A stretch of 64,000 nucleotides of DNA, taken from contig NZ_JAMFKN010000001.1 of NCBI RefSeq assembly GCF_023487995.1, forward strand, positions 744,001 through 808,000, written 5' to 3'. This DNA comes from Thermohalobaculum sediminis. Lineage in GTDB: Bacteria; Pseudomonadota; Alphaproteobacteria; Rhodobacterales; Rhodobacteraceae. Position numbers and translations under genes: made by a program. Of this stretch, positions 49,342-58,268 are shown in pieces; positions within the stretch are counted from its first letter, which is position 1, and each line of letters begins with the position of its first letter. Below the pieces are notes generated by a model, which saw nothing but the letters and a program-made list of their open reading frames with translations, was not told where the DNA came from and did no database searches.

Positions 49342-50835
49342 TCAACCAGCGTCATCAGGCAGCAGGAAGCTGCGCGGCACGTGGACATAGTCAAGCCGCC
49401 GCAGGTCCGCGGGCGCGGGCCCCGGCGTGTCCACCGCGACGATGGCGCCACAAAGCGGTCCGAAGGCCGCGTGGAAGTGGTTTTTCGCCTTGGCCATGAA
49501 CACCGCGACCGAGGCGGGATCGATGCCGTGCAGGTCGCACCAGCCGGGATCGTTCGCGCTCTGGCAGGTCTCGGCGATGACCACCTTCAGGGGGCCATCC
49601 TCCAGCACCGCGGTGCGGCCGAGATCGACCGCCATGCCGCGCTCCATCGGCCCGGTGTTGACGAAGCGGCCCGCGGTCAGCCGGGCAACGCGGCCACGGA
49701 AGGGGATGGGCGGGCCGAATTCGGGCGCCACCCGGCCGCCCAGCATGCAGTCGATGGCCGCCCCTTCGCCCGCCGCGTGCGCACGGGCAACCAGCGCGGG
49801 GTCGTGGAAGAAGCAGAACACCGCCGGAAGCGCGCTCCCTGCGTCAAGCCAGGCCCGCAGCAGCGCGGTCGTGTCGCCGATTCCGCCCGAGAGCGGGTTG
49901 TCCGCAGGCTCGACCACCGCGACGGGCCAGCGCGCGCCCGCGGCAATCGCCCGAAGCGCCGCGCCGATGCCGCCCGCGGCGTCGGGAAGGTCCGGGCGGA
50001 ACCGCTCGCGCCTTGCAAGCACCGCGTCGGCGAGCCGCCGGGCGATCGCGCCCGCGTCGGCCCCGGCCTCGTGGCAGATCGCGACCGTGGCATGCGCGTT
50101 CGGCGTGTCGGCATAGGCGAAGCCGCCGAACACGGTCACGTCATGGATGCCCGGCGCGCGCTCCTCCTCCGCCGCCAGCGCCACAAGCTCCGCCATCGGG
50201 CCCGCATCGGTGCGCATGAGATGGCTCGCCGGCAACATCGGCACCGGCGCGAGCGTGACCCGCGGCCTGATCTCGCCCGCCACGGCACGCTCGAGAAGCA
50301 TGAGCGCGCGCATCGCCGTCGCGAACATGTCGACATGGGGATAGGTCCGGTAGCCGGTCAGGATCTGCACGCTGTCGGCGATGCCGGGCGCGAGGCAGCC
50401 ATGCATGTCGAAGCTCACGGCCAGCGGCACATCGGGGCCCAGGGCGGCGCGCATCCGCGCGAGCAGCGTCCGGTCGGGGGCGAGATCCCCGGTCCCGATC
50501 AGCGCGCCGTGGAGCGAGAGATAGACCGCGTCCCAGTCGCGGCCCGCAAGGCCGCCCACGATCTCGTCGCAGATGACCTCGAGATCGGCCTGCAGAACCG
50601 GCCCGCCGGGCGGCGCCGAGGTGCAGCGCAGGACCTCGGCCCGCCAGCGCGGCCGCTCGCGCAGGAACTCGGCAACGGCGCCAAGCTCGGTGGCCGTGTC
50701 TGCGCAGCGCGCGAGGGCCTCGGGGCCCTTCGCCCACTCGCGGGCGCGAAAGGCGTCGAGCCGCGCCGGGATCGGGTTGAAGCTGTTCCCCTCGTACCAC
50801 AGACGCCCGACCGCGAACCGGACCTCGCCCGCCAC
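49342..50835 (-). CDS. M81-family metallopeptidase (MlrC-like)
   Basis: Predicted cytosolic zinc peptidase of 497 residues. The family start VRFAVGRLWYEGNSFNP is present. Zinc-site motifs are SLHGA (107-111) and FDMHG (142-146), with TYPHVD shortly after. The C-terminal MlrC domain contains AETCQSANDPG. MlrC from Sphingomonas finishes microcystin breakdown; most relatives have unknown peptide substrates. The GTG start at 50835 has a ggaggg ribosome site. It is a single gene between DUF1127 and HxlR. Confidence 0.87.
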   Translation of the reverse strand: MAGEVRFAVGRLWYEGNSFNPIPARLDAFRAREWAKGPEALARCADTATELGAVAEFLRERPRWRAEVLRCTSAPPGGPVLQADLEVICDEIVGGLAGRDWDAVYLSLHGALIGTGDLAPDRTLLARMRAALGPDVPLAVSFDMHGCLAPGIADSVQILTGYRTYPHVDMFATAMRALMLLERAVAGEIRPRVTLAPVPMLPASHLMRTDAGPMAELVALAAEEERAPGIHDVTVFGGFAYADTPNAHATVAICHEAGADAGAIARRLADAVLARRERFRPDLPDAAGGIGAALRAIAAGARWPVAVVEPADNPLSGGIGDTTALLRAWLDAGSALPAVFCFFHDPALVARAHAAGEGAAIDCMLGGRVAPEFGPPIPFRGRVARLTAGRFVNTGPMERGMAVDLGRTAVLEDGPLKVVIAETCQSANDPGWCDLHGIDPASVAVFMAKAKNHFHAAFGPLCGAIVAVDTPGPAPADLRRLDYVHVPRSFLLPDDAG

Positions 50836-50959
50836 CTCGCCCTCCCGCCCACGCGCGGCCGCGAGCCGCCCCCCGGCGGCATTGCCACACTGCCAGCCTA
50901 TGCAGCCGGACTCGCGCCGGTCAACGGGGCGCGCCGGGCGATGCGCTTCGACGCCGGGC

Positions 50960-51424
50960 TCAGCCCCTCTGCCCCGCCTCGTCGCGCGCGGTTTGCGGGC
51001 CCGGGGCCGCATCCTTGGCCGCGGAGGTCGACACAGGCGCCCGGAAATGCTTCGGCCGTCCGCCGCCCTCCGGCACAGCCCCCTGGCGGGCCTTCAATTC
51101 CTCGCCGACCGCGGCGATCGCCTCGATGGCGGGCACGAGACGCCTGCCGAGATCGTTCAGGCTGTACTCGACCGACGGCGGCGAGGTCGGCATCACGCGG
51201 CGCTCGACCACGCCGCAGTCCTCGAGCTCGCGCAGGCGCGTCGTGAGCACCTTGGGCGAGATCCGCGGGATGTCCGTGCGCAACTCGCTGAACCGCCTCG
51301 GGCCGCCCCGCAGATACCAGAGGATGTTCGGCGTCCACGCCCCGCCGATGATCGCCATGCATTCCAGCAGGGGGCACTGCTCGGGCGGGGGCGGGCTCTG
51401 ATTCTTGCGGACCTTCAGGGGCAT
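50960..51424 (-). CDS. HxlR-family regulator
   Basis: Winged-helix regulator of 154 residues. The HxlR core runs from about 15 to 110: CPLLECMAIIGGAWTPNILWYL, then SPKVLTTRLRELEDCGVVER. A leading cysteine in PEQCPLLE is shared with redox- or aldehyde-sensing members. The last 40 residues are a low-complexity tail. It is divergent from a GST gene and is the obvious candidate regulator of it. Confidence 0.88.
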   Translation of the reverse strand: MPLKVRKNQSPPPPEQCPLLECMAIIGGAWTPNILWYLRGGPRRFSELRTDIPRISPKVLTTRLRELEDCGVVERRVMPTSPPSVEYSLNDLGRRLVPAIEAIAAVGEELKARQGAVPEGGGRPKHFRAPVSTSAAKDAAPGPQTARDEAGQRG

Positions 51425-51557
51425 GGGGAAAGGCTGGTTACCTCGTGGAAACTCCGGAATTCGGTATCACATGAAAAGCAGGTTTACAAAGGATACCGCC
51501 ATCGGCAGGGTTCCCGGCGACGATCGGGACAGCCGGTCGGGCCAGAGGAAGGATCCC

Positions 51558-52172
51558 ATGAAGCTCTATTACAGCCCCGGAACGTGCTCGCAGTCGGTGC
51601 ACATCGCCCTTCACGAGGCGGGCGTCGAGCACGACATCGTGCGCGTCGATCTCGCGGCCAGGACCACCGAGGATGGCGGCGACTACGCCCGGATCAACCC
51701 GCTGGGCTATGTTCCGGCGCTCGAGCTCGACGGCGGCGAAGTGCTGCTCGAGGCGCCCGCGATCCTGCAGTTCGTCGCCGATCTCAGGCCCGAGGCGGGC
51801 CTCGCACCCGCGAACGGCACGTTCGAGCGCGTCCGGCTGCAGGAGCAGCTGAACTTCACGGCCTCGGAACTCCACAAGTCGTTCGGCCCCTTCTTCGCGC
51901 CGGTCAAACCCGAGGGCGCCCTGCGCGCGCAGGCGCTCGCCAAGCTGGGCAAGCGCTTCGATGCCCTCGAGGCGCGGCTCTCGGACGGGCGGGCCCATGT
52001 CATGGGCGAGAGCTTCACCGTCGCCGACGCCTACACCTTCGTGGTCGCCTCATGGGCGGGGCTGATCGGCTTCGACCTCGCGCAGCATCCGCGCGTGCGC
52101 GACTACGTGGCGCGCGTGGCCCGGCGGCCGCATGTGCGCGAGGTGCTCGCACGGGAAGGCCTTGCGGCATGA
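51558..52172 (+). CDS. glutathione S-transferase
   Basis: Cytosolic GST of 204 residues. A thioredoxin-like N-terminal domain (MKLYYSPGTCSQSVHIALHE, residues 1-20) carries the beta-class Cys10. NPLGYVPALEL positions glutathione, and an all-helical C-terminal domain begins at about 90. The ATG at 51558 has a gaggaagg ribosome site. It overlaps the next gene by four bases and is divergent from HxlR, suggesting induction by an electrophile. Confidence 0.93.
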   Translation: MKLYYSPGTCSQSVHIALHEAGVEHDIVRVDLAARTTEDGGDYARINPLGYVPALELDGGEVLLEAPAILQFVADLRPEAGLAPANGTFERVRLQEQLNFTASELHKSFGPFFAPVKPEGALRAQALAKLGKRFDALEARLSDGRAHVMGESFTVADAYTFVVASWAGLIGFDLAQHPRVRDYVARVARRPHVREVLAREGLAA

Positions 52173-52606
52173 CCGGGCGGGAGGGCGAAGCCGGACCGGC
52201 TTCGCCACGTCCAACGCGGCGCGGTGCGACAGACATGCGATCCGGGATCGAAGCGCAGATGGCGCTCTATTTCGACGGGCTCTATCACGGCGACGTGGCG
52301 CGCCTGCGGCAGGTGTTCCACCCCCTGGCGCGCTACGTCTGCGCCACGGACCCGGAGGACCTCGTCCATCTCGACATGCCGGGCTACTTCGCCCTCGTCG
52401 CGGCGCGGGAGGCGCCCGCGACGAGGGCCGAGCTCCGGCGCGACGAGATCGTCTCGATCACCTTCGCTGGGTCGAGAACGGCGCTGGTGCAGGCGCGCTG
52501 CGCCATCGGGCCGAGATACTTCACCGATTTCCTGAGCTTCATCGCGACCGCCGACGGGTGGCGCATCATCGCCAAGGTCTTTCACTACGATCTCACCCGG
52601 CCCTGA
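52169..52606 (+). CDS. NTF2/SnoaL-like small protein
   Basis: Cone-fold protein of 145 residues, residues 23-145 being the domain (MALYFDGLYHGDVARLRQVFHP, then DGWRIIAKVFHYD). This family includes isomerases, dehydratases and ligand-binding proteins; the activity is not visible here. The ATG at 52169 overlaps the GST stop (ATGA), and an alternative ATG at 52235 starts at the domain. Coupled expression with GST suggests a shared detoxification role. Confidence 0.8.
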   Translation: MTGREGEAGPASPRPTRRGATDMRSGIEAQMALYFDGLYHGDVARLRQVFHPLARYVCATDPEDLVHLDMPGYFALVAAREAPATRAELRRDEIVSITFAGSRTALVQARCAIGPRYFTDFLSFIATADGWRIIAKVFHYDLTRP

Positions 52607-52735
52607 GCGAGCGGCGCCACGTGGCCAAGAGCGCGTGATCGGAAGGCCCTTGCGGAGCGATGCGATTGCCCTTCCGCGGTCGATCGAATCCTGCCAGCGT
52701 CACGACGCTTCTCTCTCAAGGCCGGGGCGCGCCAG

Positions 52736-53932
52736 ATGTCGAGACTCCCACCGACGGCCTGTCTGTTCGGCGCACGCGCGCTTCGCGATTTTGGCGACGG
52801 CTTCGTGGCGGTGCTGCTGCCGGTCTATCTCCTGACGCTCGGATGGACGCCCGTCGAGGTCGGCGTCGTCGCGACCGTGTCGCTCCTTGGCTCCGCGCTC
52901 ATGACCATCGGGATCGGGATGCTTGGCGCCCGATGCGACCGGCGCCTGCTCCTTGTCTTTGCGGCGGGCCTGATGGTGGCGACCGGTCTTGCCTTCTCGG
53001 CGTCCAGCGACTACGCCGCGCTCCTCGTCATCGCCTTCGTCGGCACGATCAACCCGTCGGCGGGCAGCGTCAGCCTGTTCGTGCCGATCGAGCATGCGGC
53101 GCTGGCACGGGAGGCCGGTGATGCCGAACGCACGCGGATGTTCGCGCGCTACAGCCTGGTCGGCGCGCTCGCCGCGGCCGCCGGCGCCTTCGCGGCCGGA
53201 CTGCCCGAGGCGATGGCCCATCTGGGCCTCGACCGGCTGAGCGCATTGCGGCTCATGTTCGTGCTCTATGCGCTGCTGGGCGCGGCAGGCGGTCTGCTCT
53301 ATTTCCGCCTCCCGCGCCGCGCGCCGAGATCGCCGTCGGGCGAGGCATCCGTGCTGGGCCCGTCGCGCCGCATCGTCTTCCGGCTTGCCGCGCTTTTCAG
53401 CCTCGACGCCTTCGCAGGGGGCTTCGTCGTGCAGTCGCTGCTCGTGCTGTGGCTGTTCGAGCGGTTCGGGATGTCGCTGCCGGCGGCGGGCGCGTTCTTC
53501 TTCGCCTCTGGCGTCCTCTCGGCCTTCTCGTTCCCGGTCGCCGCCTGGCTGTCGCGCCGGATCGGGCTGGTCAACACCATGGTCTTCACGCATATCCCGT
53601 CGAGCGCCGCGCTGATGCTGGCCGCCGTGGCACCCACGCTGCCGGTGGCGCTGGCGCTGCTGCTCCTGCGTGCCGCGCTGTCGCAGATGGACGTGCCGAC
53701 GCGGGCGTCCTACGTGATGGCCGTCGTGACCGAGGCGGAGCGGCCGGCGGCGGCGAGCTTCACCTCGGTGCCCCGCAGCCTTGCGGCAGCGGCGAGCCCC
53801 GCGCTTGCGGGCGCCCTCTTCGCCGCAGGCCACCAGGCCCTGCCACTGCTGATCTGCGGTGTCCTCAAGATCACCTATGACCTCCTGCTGCTGCTCCAGT
53901 TTCGCGATGTGAAGCCGCCGGAGGAGAGGTGA
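52736..53932 (+). CDS. MFS transporter
   Basis: Twelve-helix major facilitator of 398 residues. It shows the cytoplasmic loop between helices 2 and 3 (GARCDRRLLLV) and the equivalent second-half loop (WLSRRIGLVNTM). It exports or imports small molecules by proton coupling; the substrate is unknown. It lies 130 bases after the SnoaL-like gene with a weak ribosome site. It is the last ordinary chromosomal gene before the insertion-sequence zone. Confidence 0.85.
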   Translation: MSRLPPTACLFGARALRDFGDGFVAVLLPVYLLTLGWTPVEVGVVATVSLLGSALMTIGIGMLGARCDRRLLLVFAAGLMVATGLAFSASSDYAALLVIAFVGTINPSAGSVSLFVPIEHAALAREAGDAERTRMFARYSLVGALAAAAGAFAAGLPEAMAHLGLDRLSALRLMFVLYALLGAAGGLLYFRLPRRAPRSPSGEASVLGPSRRIVFRLAALFSLDAFAGGFVVQSLLVLWLFERFGMSLPAAGAFFFASGVLSAFSFPVAAWLSRRIGLVNTMVFTHIPSSAALMLAAVAPTLPVALALLLLRAALSQMDVPTRASYVMAVVTEAERPAAASFTSVPRSLAAAASPALAGALFAAGHQALPLLICGVLKITYDLLLLLQFRDVKPPEER

Positions 53933-54001
53933 GGCGCGATTGGCTGAGCCGGCGGAGGCAAGCCGCAGCGTAGCCCGAACGGCAAGCCGCGCCGAATGAA
54001 C

Positions 54002-54689
54002 TGTCTGCCGTCAGCGCCTATGGGCCGAATTGACGTGATTGGGTAAGGGAGGGTTTCTGGCTCATCGTAACCACCATGGAGTGGAGATGAGACAGCAATC
54101 CGGGACACCGAAGGCGACGGCTGAACAGGTCGTGAAGGACATCCGCGGCAGGACGCGGAAGCACCATTCAGCCGAAGAGAAGATCAGGATCGTGCTGGAG
54201 GGGTTGCGGGGCGAGGCGAGCATCGCCGAGCTGTGCCGGCGCGAAGGCATTGCTCAGAGCCTGTATTACTCGTGGTCGAAGGAGTTTCTCGAAGCCGGCA
54301 AGCGGCGCCTGGCCGGCGACACCGCACGCCAGGCGACGAGCCCCGAGGTGAAGGAGCTGCGCGCCAAGACCGCTGCTCTGAAGGAGGCGGTGGCCGATCT
54401 CACGCTCGAGAACTACTATCTCCCGGGTGCCCTCGAGCAGGCCATCGAGGCCTTCGTCGAGCATTACAACCACCGCCGATACCACGAGAGCCTCGGCAAG
54501 CTCACCCCGGCCGACGTCTCCTTCGGCCGCGGCGACAACATTCTCAGCGAAAGGAGGAGGATCAAGGAACAGACCCTGAAGCAGCGCCCCTTGCTCAACC
54601 AGAGACAGGCTGCATAGAGTTGAACCAGATGAGCCAGATCCTCCAAAGGCGCATCACGTCACGACGCCCATTTCATCTGACGACGGACA
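54002..54689 (+). mobile_element. internally deleted IS3-family element with both ends
   Basis: A 688-base element. The left end (TGTCTGCCGTCAG...) and the complement of the right end (TGTCCGTCGTCAG...) are imperfect inverted repeats; both also contain TGACGTGAT and TCTGGCTCATC. The inside holds only the start of orfA joined to the end of orfB. No 3-base target duplication is seen (AAC against CTC). A non-autonomous, MITE-like derivative is likely. Confidence 0.75.
54087..54617 (+). pseudogene. IS3-family orfA-orfB deletion fusion
   Basis: An open frame of 176 codons. Residues 1-110 are OrfA-like (SAEEKIRIVLEGLRGEASIAEL and IAQSLYYSWSKEFLEAGK). From about residue 110 (ENYYLPGALE) it becomes the end of OrfB, with VEHYNHRRYHESLGKLTPADV. 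The DDE catalytic core is missing, so it cannot transpose by itself. The join falls in a shared LEN segment, suggesting recombination between short repeats. It still encodes a possible DNA-binding OrfA fusion. Confidence 0.8.
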
Positions 54690-54944
54690 CTCCTCGATGG
54701 TCGCGTCCGGCGTCGCCTCGAGGAGCGAGAGGATCAGCGGCGCCTGCGCCTCGATCCGGCCCGAGCGGCGATCCCCGCCCAGGGGACCCGGGCGCGCGTC
54801 CCCCTTCGTCCGCGCCAGCGCCCGCCAGCGGCTCACGCTCGCCGCGCTGACACCGAACCGAGCCGCCGCCGCCCGGTGCGATGCGCCTTCCGCCACCGCA
54901 GCCAGAACCCGAACCCGAAGATCGAGAGAAAGAGCCTTCGACAT
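54690..54944 (-). pseudogene. truncated IS630-family transposase, N-terminal part
   Basis: About 85 codons of an IS630-type transposase: MSKALSLDLRVRVLAAVAEG, the helix-turn-helix RAAAARFGVSAASVSRWR, and LEATPDATIEE. The frame then runs into the end of the IS3 derivative at 54689. The catalytic domain is not found on the other side of that element, so the rest has been lost. Sequences to about 55030 upstream may include its left terminal region. Confidence 0.75.
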
Positions 54945-55585
54945 GTCCGCCGGCCTCCTCCTCCCGGCAAACATCTTGAATCAGAACACGCGCCCCTTGG
55001 GAATCCCCTTCGATTCAATCAGATGGGCTTCCGCCCTAAAACGTGCGAACCTGGACCTGATCCCTTGCATGACCGCGGCGGTGCTCAGGGGGGAGCTCGA
55101 TATCGGCAAGGCGGCGACTACCCTCGAGGTCGCGCTGGAGGAGCAAGGGCTGTGAGTGGCGATGCGCAGGGTGCATCCGCAGGTTCCGTGTCGGCGCGGT
55201 TTCCCCCGGTTCTCGAGCCCAACGGTTCCTGCCGTCGCGCGCGAGGCTCTTTCGTGGGCGGTTCCTCGCCGGGGTCGGCCCGCTCGACTCGATCCGTCGA
55301 TCGCGGCGAGGGTCGGGGTGCGGGGGGCCGTCTCGCAGTTGTCTTCCCTTAGGCGGGGAGCAGCCGTTCGCTGCTCTCGAAACGAAGGCCTGCTCAGCGG
55401 ACGAAGCCGACCTCGCAATTTCGTCCGCTTCGGTGCCTCATCCGGCAATCGGCACTCCTACCAATGAGAGCTCCAGAAGGCGCTCATTTCTTGTGCGCAC
55501 GTCAGACGCCCATCACGGTCTGGCGGACGAGGAGCTTCTTGGCCGCGCCTAAGTACCTGCTTGACCGAATGACTCCTATCAACCG
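54945..55585. other. remnant region without a clear gene
   Basis: About 640 bases. The first 90 probably belong to the left end of the broken IS630 element. A short plus-strand frame ending at 55155 (ANLDLIPCMTAAVLRGELDI...) reads like the tail of a lost gene, but I cannot name it. Nothing firm was seen from 55160 to 55585. Confidence 0.35.
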
Positions 55586-56671
55586 TCAACCTGATTTCGA
55601 TGCTGGCTGTTCCAGCGAATACTTATTGGCCAGCGCCGCAAGGCTTTGGAACTTTTTGCGGTACGCTGCCGGAGTGAGGCCCACTCGTTTCTTGAACACC
55701 CGCCGAAACGAAGACCCGTCTTCGTAGCCCACCGCCGCCGCGATCTCGTCGATGGGGCGCTGGTCGCGCTCCAGCACTTGCTTCGCTTCCTCGATGCGGA
55801 GCGCCTGCACATAGTCGATGGGATTGTAGCCGGTGACCGACTTAAACCGGCGGGCGAAGGTCCGCGCGCCTAGGCCTGAGCGCTCCACCATCCGTTCGAC
55901 AGGGTTCTCAACCTCGTAGTTCTCGGCGATCCAGGCCTGGCATTCAGCAATCAAGGCGTCCTTGACCTCCATCGGACGGGTCATCACGGCATATGGGGAC
56001 TGCCCTTCCACATGGTCCGTCATCAGGAAGACCTTAGCGGTGTCGACCGCGTGCCGATGGCCGCAGTACCGCGCGATCAGGTAGAAGGCGAGGTCGTGCC
56101 AGGCACTGACAGCGCCGGCAGTGATGACTCCTGCGTCCTCCGCCTTCAGGCAGAGTGCCGCGCTGTCGCGGAACGTGACGTTCGGATAGTACCTATGGAA
56201 CATGTCGCGATAGGCCCAGTGGGCTGTCGCTTCGCGACCGTCTAGAACACCTGCATCGGCGAGCACGAGTGCGCCAGAACACACCGACGAGAGCAGTGCG
56301 CCGGCGGCATGCATTTCCCGCAGCCACGCGCATTCGCGAGGATAGCGGCCCTTTGGCACGGCCGTTACGGCGACGTACATGTCGCAAACTATGATTGCAT
56401 CGGGAATGGATCCTGGACGCCGGAAATCCTCGAGCGCCGCGTGGGGGCGCACGGGTATGTCGCCGACGCAACTGAACGGCCGGCCATCTGCCGAAACGAT
56501 CCGCACGTTGAGCAATTCCCGCTCGGGCGCGCCCTTGACCAGCTCAGGATAGATCCCGCCGACGGTCGTCAGGACGTCGTAGAGCCCATAGAGCACCATG
56601 GCCGACGTCTCGGGCGAGGCAAGTAACAGGATCGTCGGGCGTCGGCCCATAGCATGCGTCGGTTCTGTCAT
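55586..56671 (-). CDS. GlxA-family regulator: DJ-1/PfpI domain plus AraC domain
   Basis: Regulator of 361 residues. The N-terminal DJ-1/PfpI-like domain (about 10-200) contains the elbow SSVCSGALVLADAG. The C-terminal AraC/XylS part (about 235-345) has two helix-turn-helix units, RMVERSGLGARTFARRFKSV and PIDEIAAAVGYEDGSSFRRVF. It is divergent from the FAD oxidase gene and probably controls it. Its G+C content is lower than the left part of the window, consistent with acquisition along with its neighbours. Confidence 0.88.
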   Translation of the reverse strand: MTEPTHAMGRRPTILLLASPETSAMVLYGLYDVLTTVGGIYPELVKGAPERELLNVRIVSADGRPFSCVGDIPVRPHAALEDFRRPGSIPDAIIVCDMYVAVTAVPKGRYPRECAWLREMHAAGALLSSVCSGALVLADAGVLDGREATAHWAYRDMFHRYYPNVTFRDSAALCLKAEDAGVITAGAVSAWHDLAFYLIARYCGHRHAVDTAKVFLMTDHVEGQSPYAVMTRPMEVKDALIAECQAWIAENYEVENPVERMVERSGLGARTFARRFKSVTGYNPIDYVQALRIEEAKQVLERDQRPIDEIAAAVGYEDGSSFRRVFKKRVGLTPAAYRKKFQSLAALANKYSLEQPASKSG

Positions 56672-56800
56672 TTTCGGCGCGGTTCTGTCGCTTTAGGCTC
56701 GTCCACTTGTCAATTTAGGCACGTTTCCAACCCATTTGCCACTGTCCTAGCGATGCCTCATCGCCGATGGTCGACATATGCCATGGACAGGGAGGCTCCA

Positions 56801-58195
56801 ATGGACGCTCAGCACATCAGCATCGAGGACCTCAAGACTTATTTCTTGGGCACCGTCCTGACCGAGGGTGACGCCGCCTTCGACGGGGCACGGCAGCTGT
56901 GGAACGCGATGATCGATCGCCGGCCGACGGTCATCGCACGCTGCCGCGGGACGGCGGACGTCATTCAAGCCGTGCGCTTCGCCCGCGCGCAGGGCCTGCC
57001 CGTCGCCATCCGCGGTGGCGGGCACAACGTCGCCGGTCACGGCGCCTGCGACACCGGGGTCATGATCGATCTCTCGCAGATGCGCGCCGTGCATGTGGAC
57101 CCAGACCGACGCATCGCCGTCGTCGAGGGCGGCGCCACTTGGGCCGAGGTGGACCGCGAAACCCAAGCCTTTGGCCTCGCCACGCCGGGTGGTCTAATCT
57201 CCGAGACCGGGGTGGCCGGCCTCACTCTATCCGGCGGTTTCGGATATCTTCGCGGACGCCATGGCCTGACTATCGACAACCTCGTCGCTGCCGATGTCGT
57301 GACGGCCGACGGCACGCTCGTGCGTGCCAGCGCCGATCAGAATCCGGACCTGCTCTGGGCACTCAAGGGGGGCGGCGGAAATTTCGGCGTCGTGGTGCGC
57401 TTCGAGTTTGCGCTGCACCCCGTCGGCCCGGAGGTCATGTTCATCGCGCCGATTTATGCTGTGGAAGACGGTCCCGGGCCGATCCGCGCCTGGCGCGACT
57501 ACGTTGCCGAGCACGACAAGGACCTCGCGATGATCTGCGAGTTCTCCACGGTGCCGGAAGACGACGGGTTCCCACGCGACGCCTGGGGCAAGAAGGTGTT
57601 TGCCCTCGTGGGCATCGCCACCGGCGCGCCCGATGCCGCCGAGGCACTGGCCAGGCCCTTGCGCGAGCTCGGGCCACTGGTGACGGATTTCTCGGGCCGG
57701 ATGGCCTATACTGATATCCAGCGGCTCTTCGATGCACAGACCCCTTTCGGCGAGATGCGCTGCTACTGGAAGGCGCGCTACCTTACCGACCTGCCGGACG
57801 CGATGATTGATCTGGCCATGGAAAATGCTTCGCGCGCCCCGTCGCCCAACACGATCTCGTCGTTGTGGAACATGGGCAGCGCGGTCCGGGCCGTGCCGGC
57901 GGAAGCATCGGCATTCGGCGATCGCTCTATGGGATGGATGTACTCCGCTGACGGCGTCTGGGCCGACGCCGCCGACGACGCGGCCAACATCGCGTGGGCA
58001 CGGGATAGCTGGTCGCGGGCCGAGCCCTTCGGCCACCAGGGCCGCGCCTATCTGAACTTCCCCGGTCACGGCGAGGACGGCACGCTTACCCGCGATGCCT
58101 TTGGGGACAGCTATGACCGTCTGGCGAGGATCAAGGCAAAGTACGATCCCGACAACGTTTTCCGCTTCAACCAGAACATCGCACCGTCCGCCTGA
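56801..58195 (+). CDS. FAD-linked oxidoreductase of the berberine-bridge type
   Basis: Flavoenzyme of 464 residues. The PCMH-type FAD domain (about 38-215) has RGGGHNVAGHG, whose histidine usually bonds FAD covalently. TPGGLISETGVAGLTLSGGFGYL follows. The second cysteine link seen in plant enzymes appears absent. The C-terminal BBE motif YDPDNVFRFNQNIAP is intact. It oxidises a hydroxyl or amine substrate with oxygen or another acceptor; the substrate is unknown. A gggagg ribosome site precedes the ATG. Confidence 0.9.
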   Translation: MDAQHISIEDLKTYFLGTVLTEGDAAFDGARQLWNAMIDRRPTVIARCRGTADVIQAVRFARAQGLPVAIRGGGHNVAGHGACDTGVMIDLSQMRAVHVDPDRRIAVVEGGATWAEVDRETQAFGLATPGGLISETGVAGLTLSGGFGYLRGRHGLTIDNLVAADVVTADGTLVRASADQNPDLLWALKGGGGNFGVVVRFEFALHPVGPEVMFIAPIYAVEDGPGPIRAWRDYVAEHDKDLAMICEFSTVPEDDGFPRDAWGKKVFALVGIATGAPDAAEALARPLRELGPLVTDFSGRMAYTDIQRLFDAQTPFGEMRCYWKARYLTDLPDAMIDLAMENASRAPSPNTISSLWNMGSAVRAVPAEASAFGDRSMGWMYSADGVWADAADDAANIAWARDSWSRAEPFGHQGRAYLNFPGHGEDGTLTRDAFGDSYDRLARIKAKYDPDNVFRFNQNIAPSA

Positions 58196-58268
58196 CAACG
58201 CCGGGCCCTTATCGGCGGGTGCGCTCCCGCCGATCAGGTTCCGTTTTCCATTTCACCGGGAGACCACG

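Noticed and set aside
54697-55155. Plus-strand frame of about 150 codons opposite the IS630 remnant
   Set aside because: Its first two thirds are antisense to a recognised transposase fragment; only the last 40 codons might be a gene tail.
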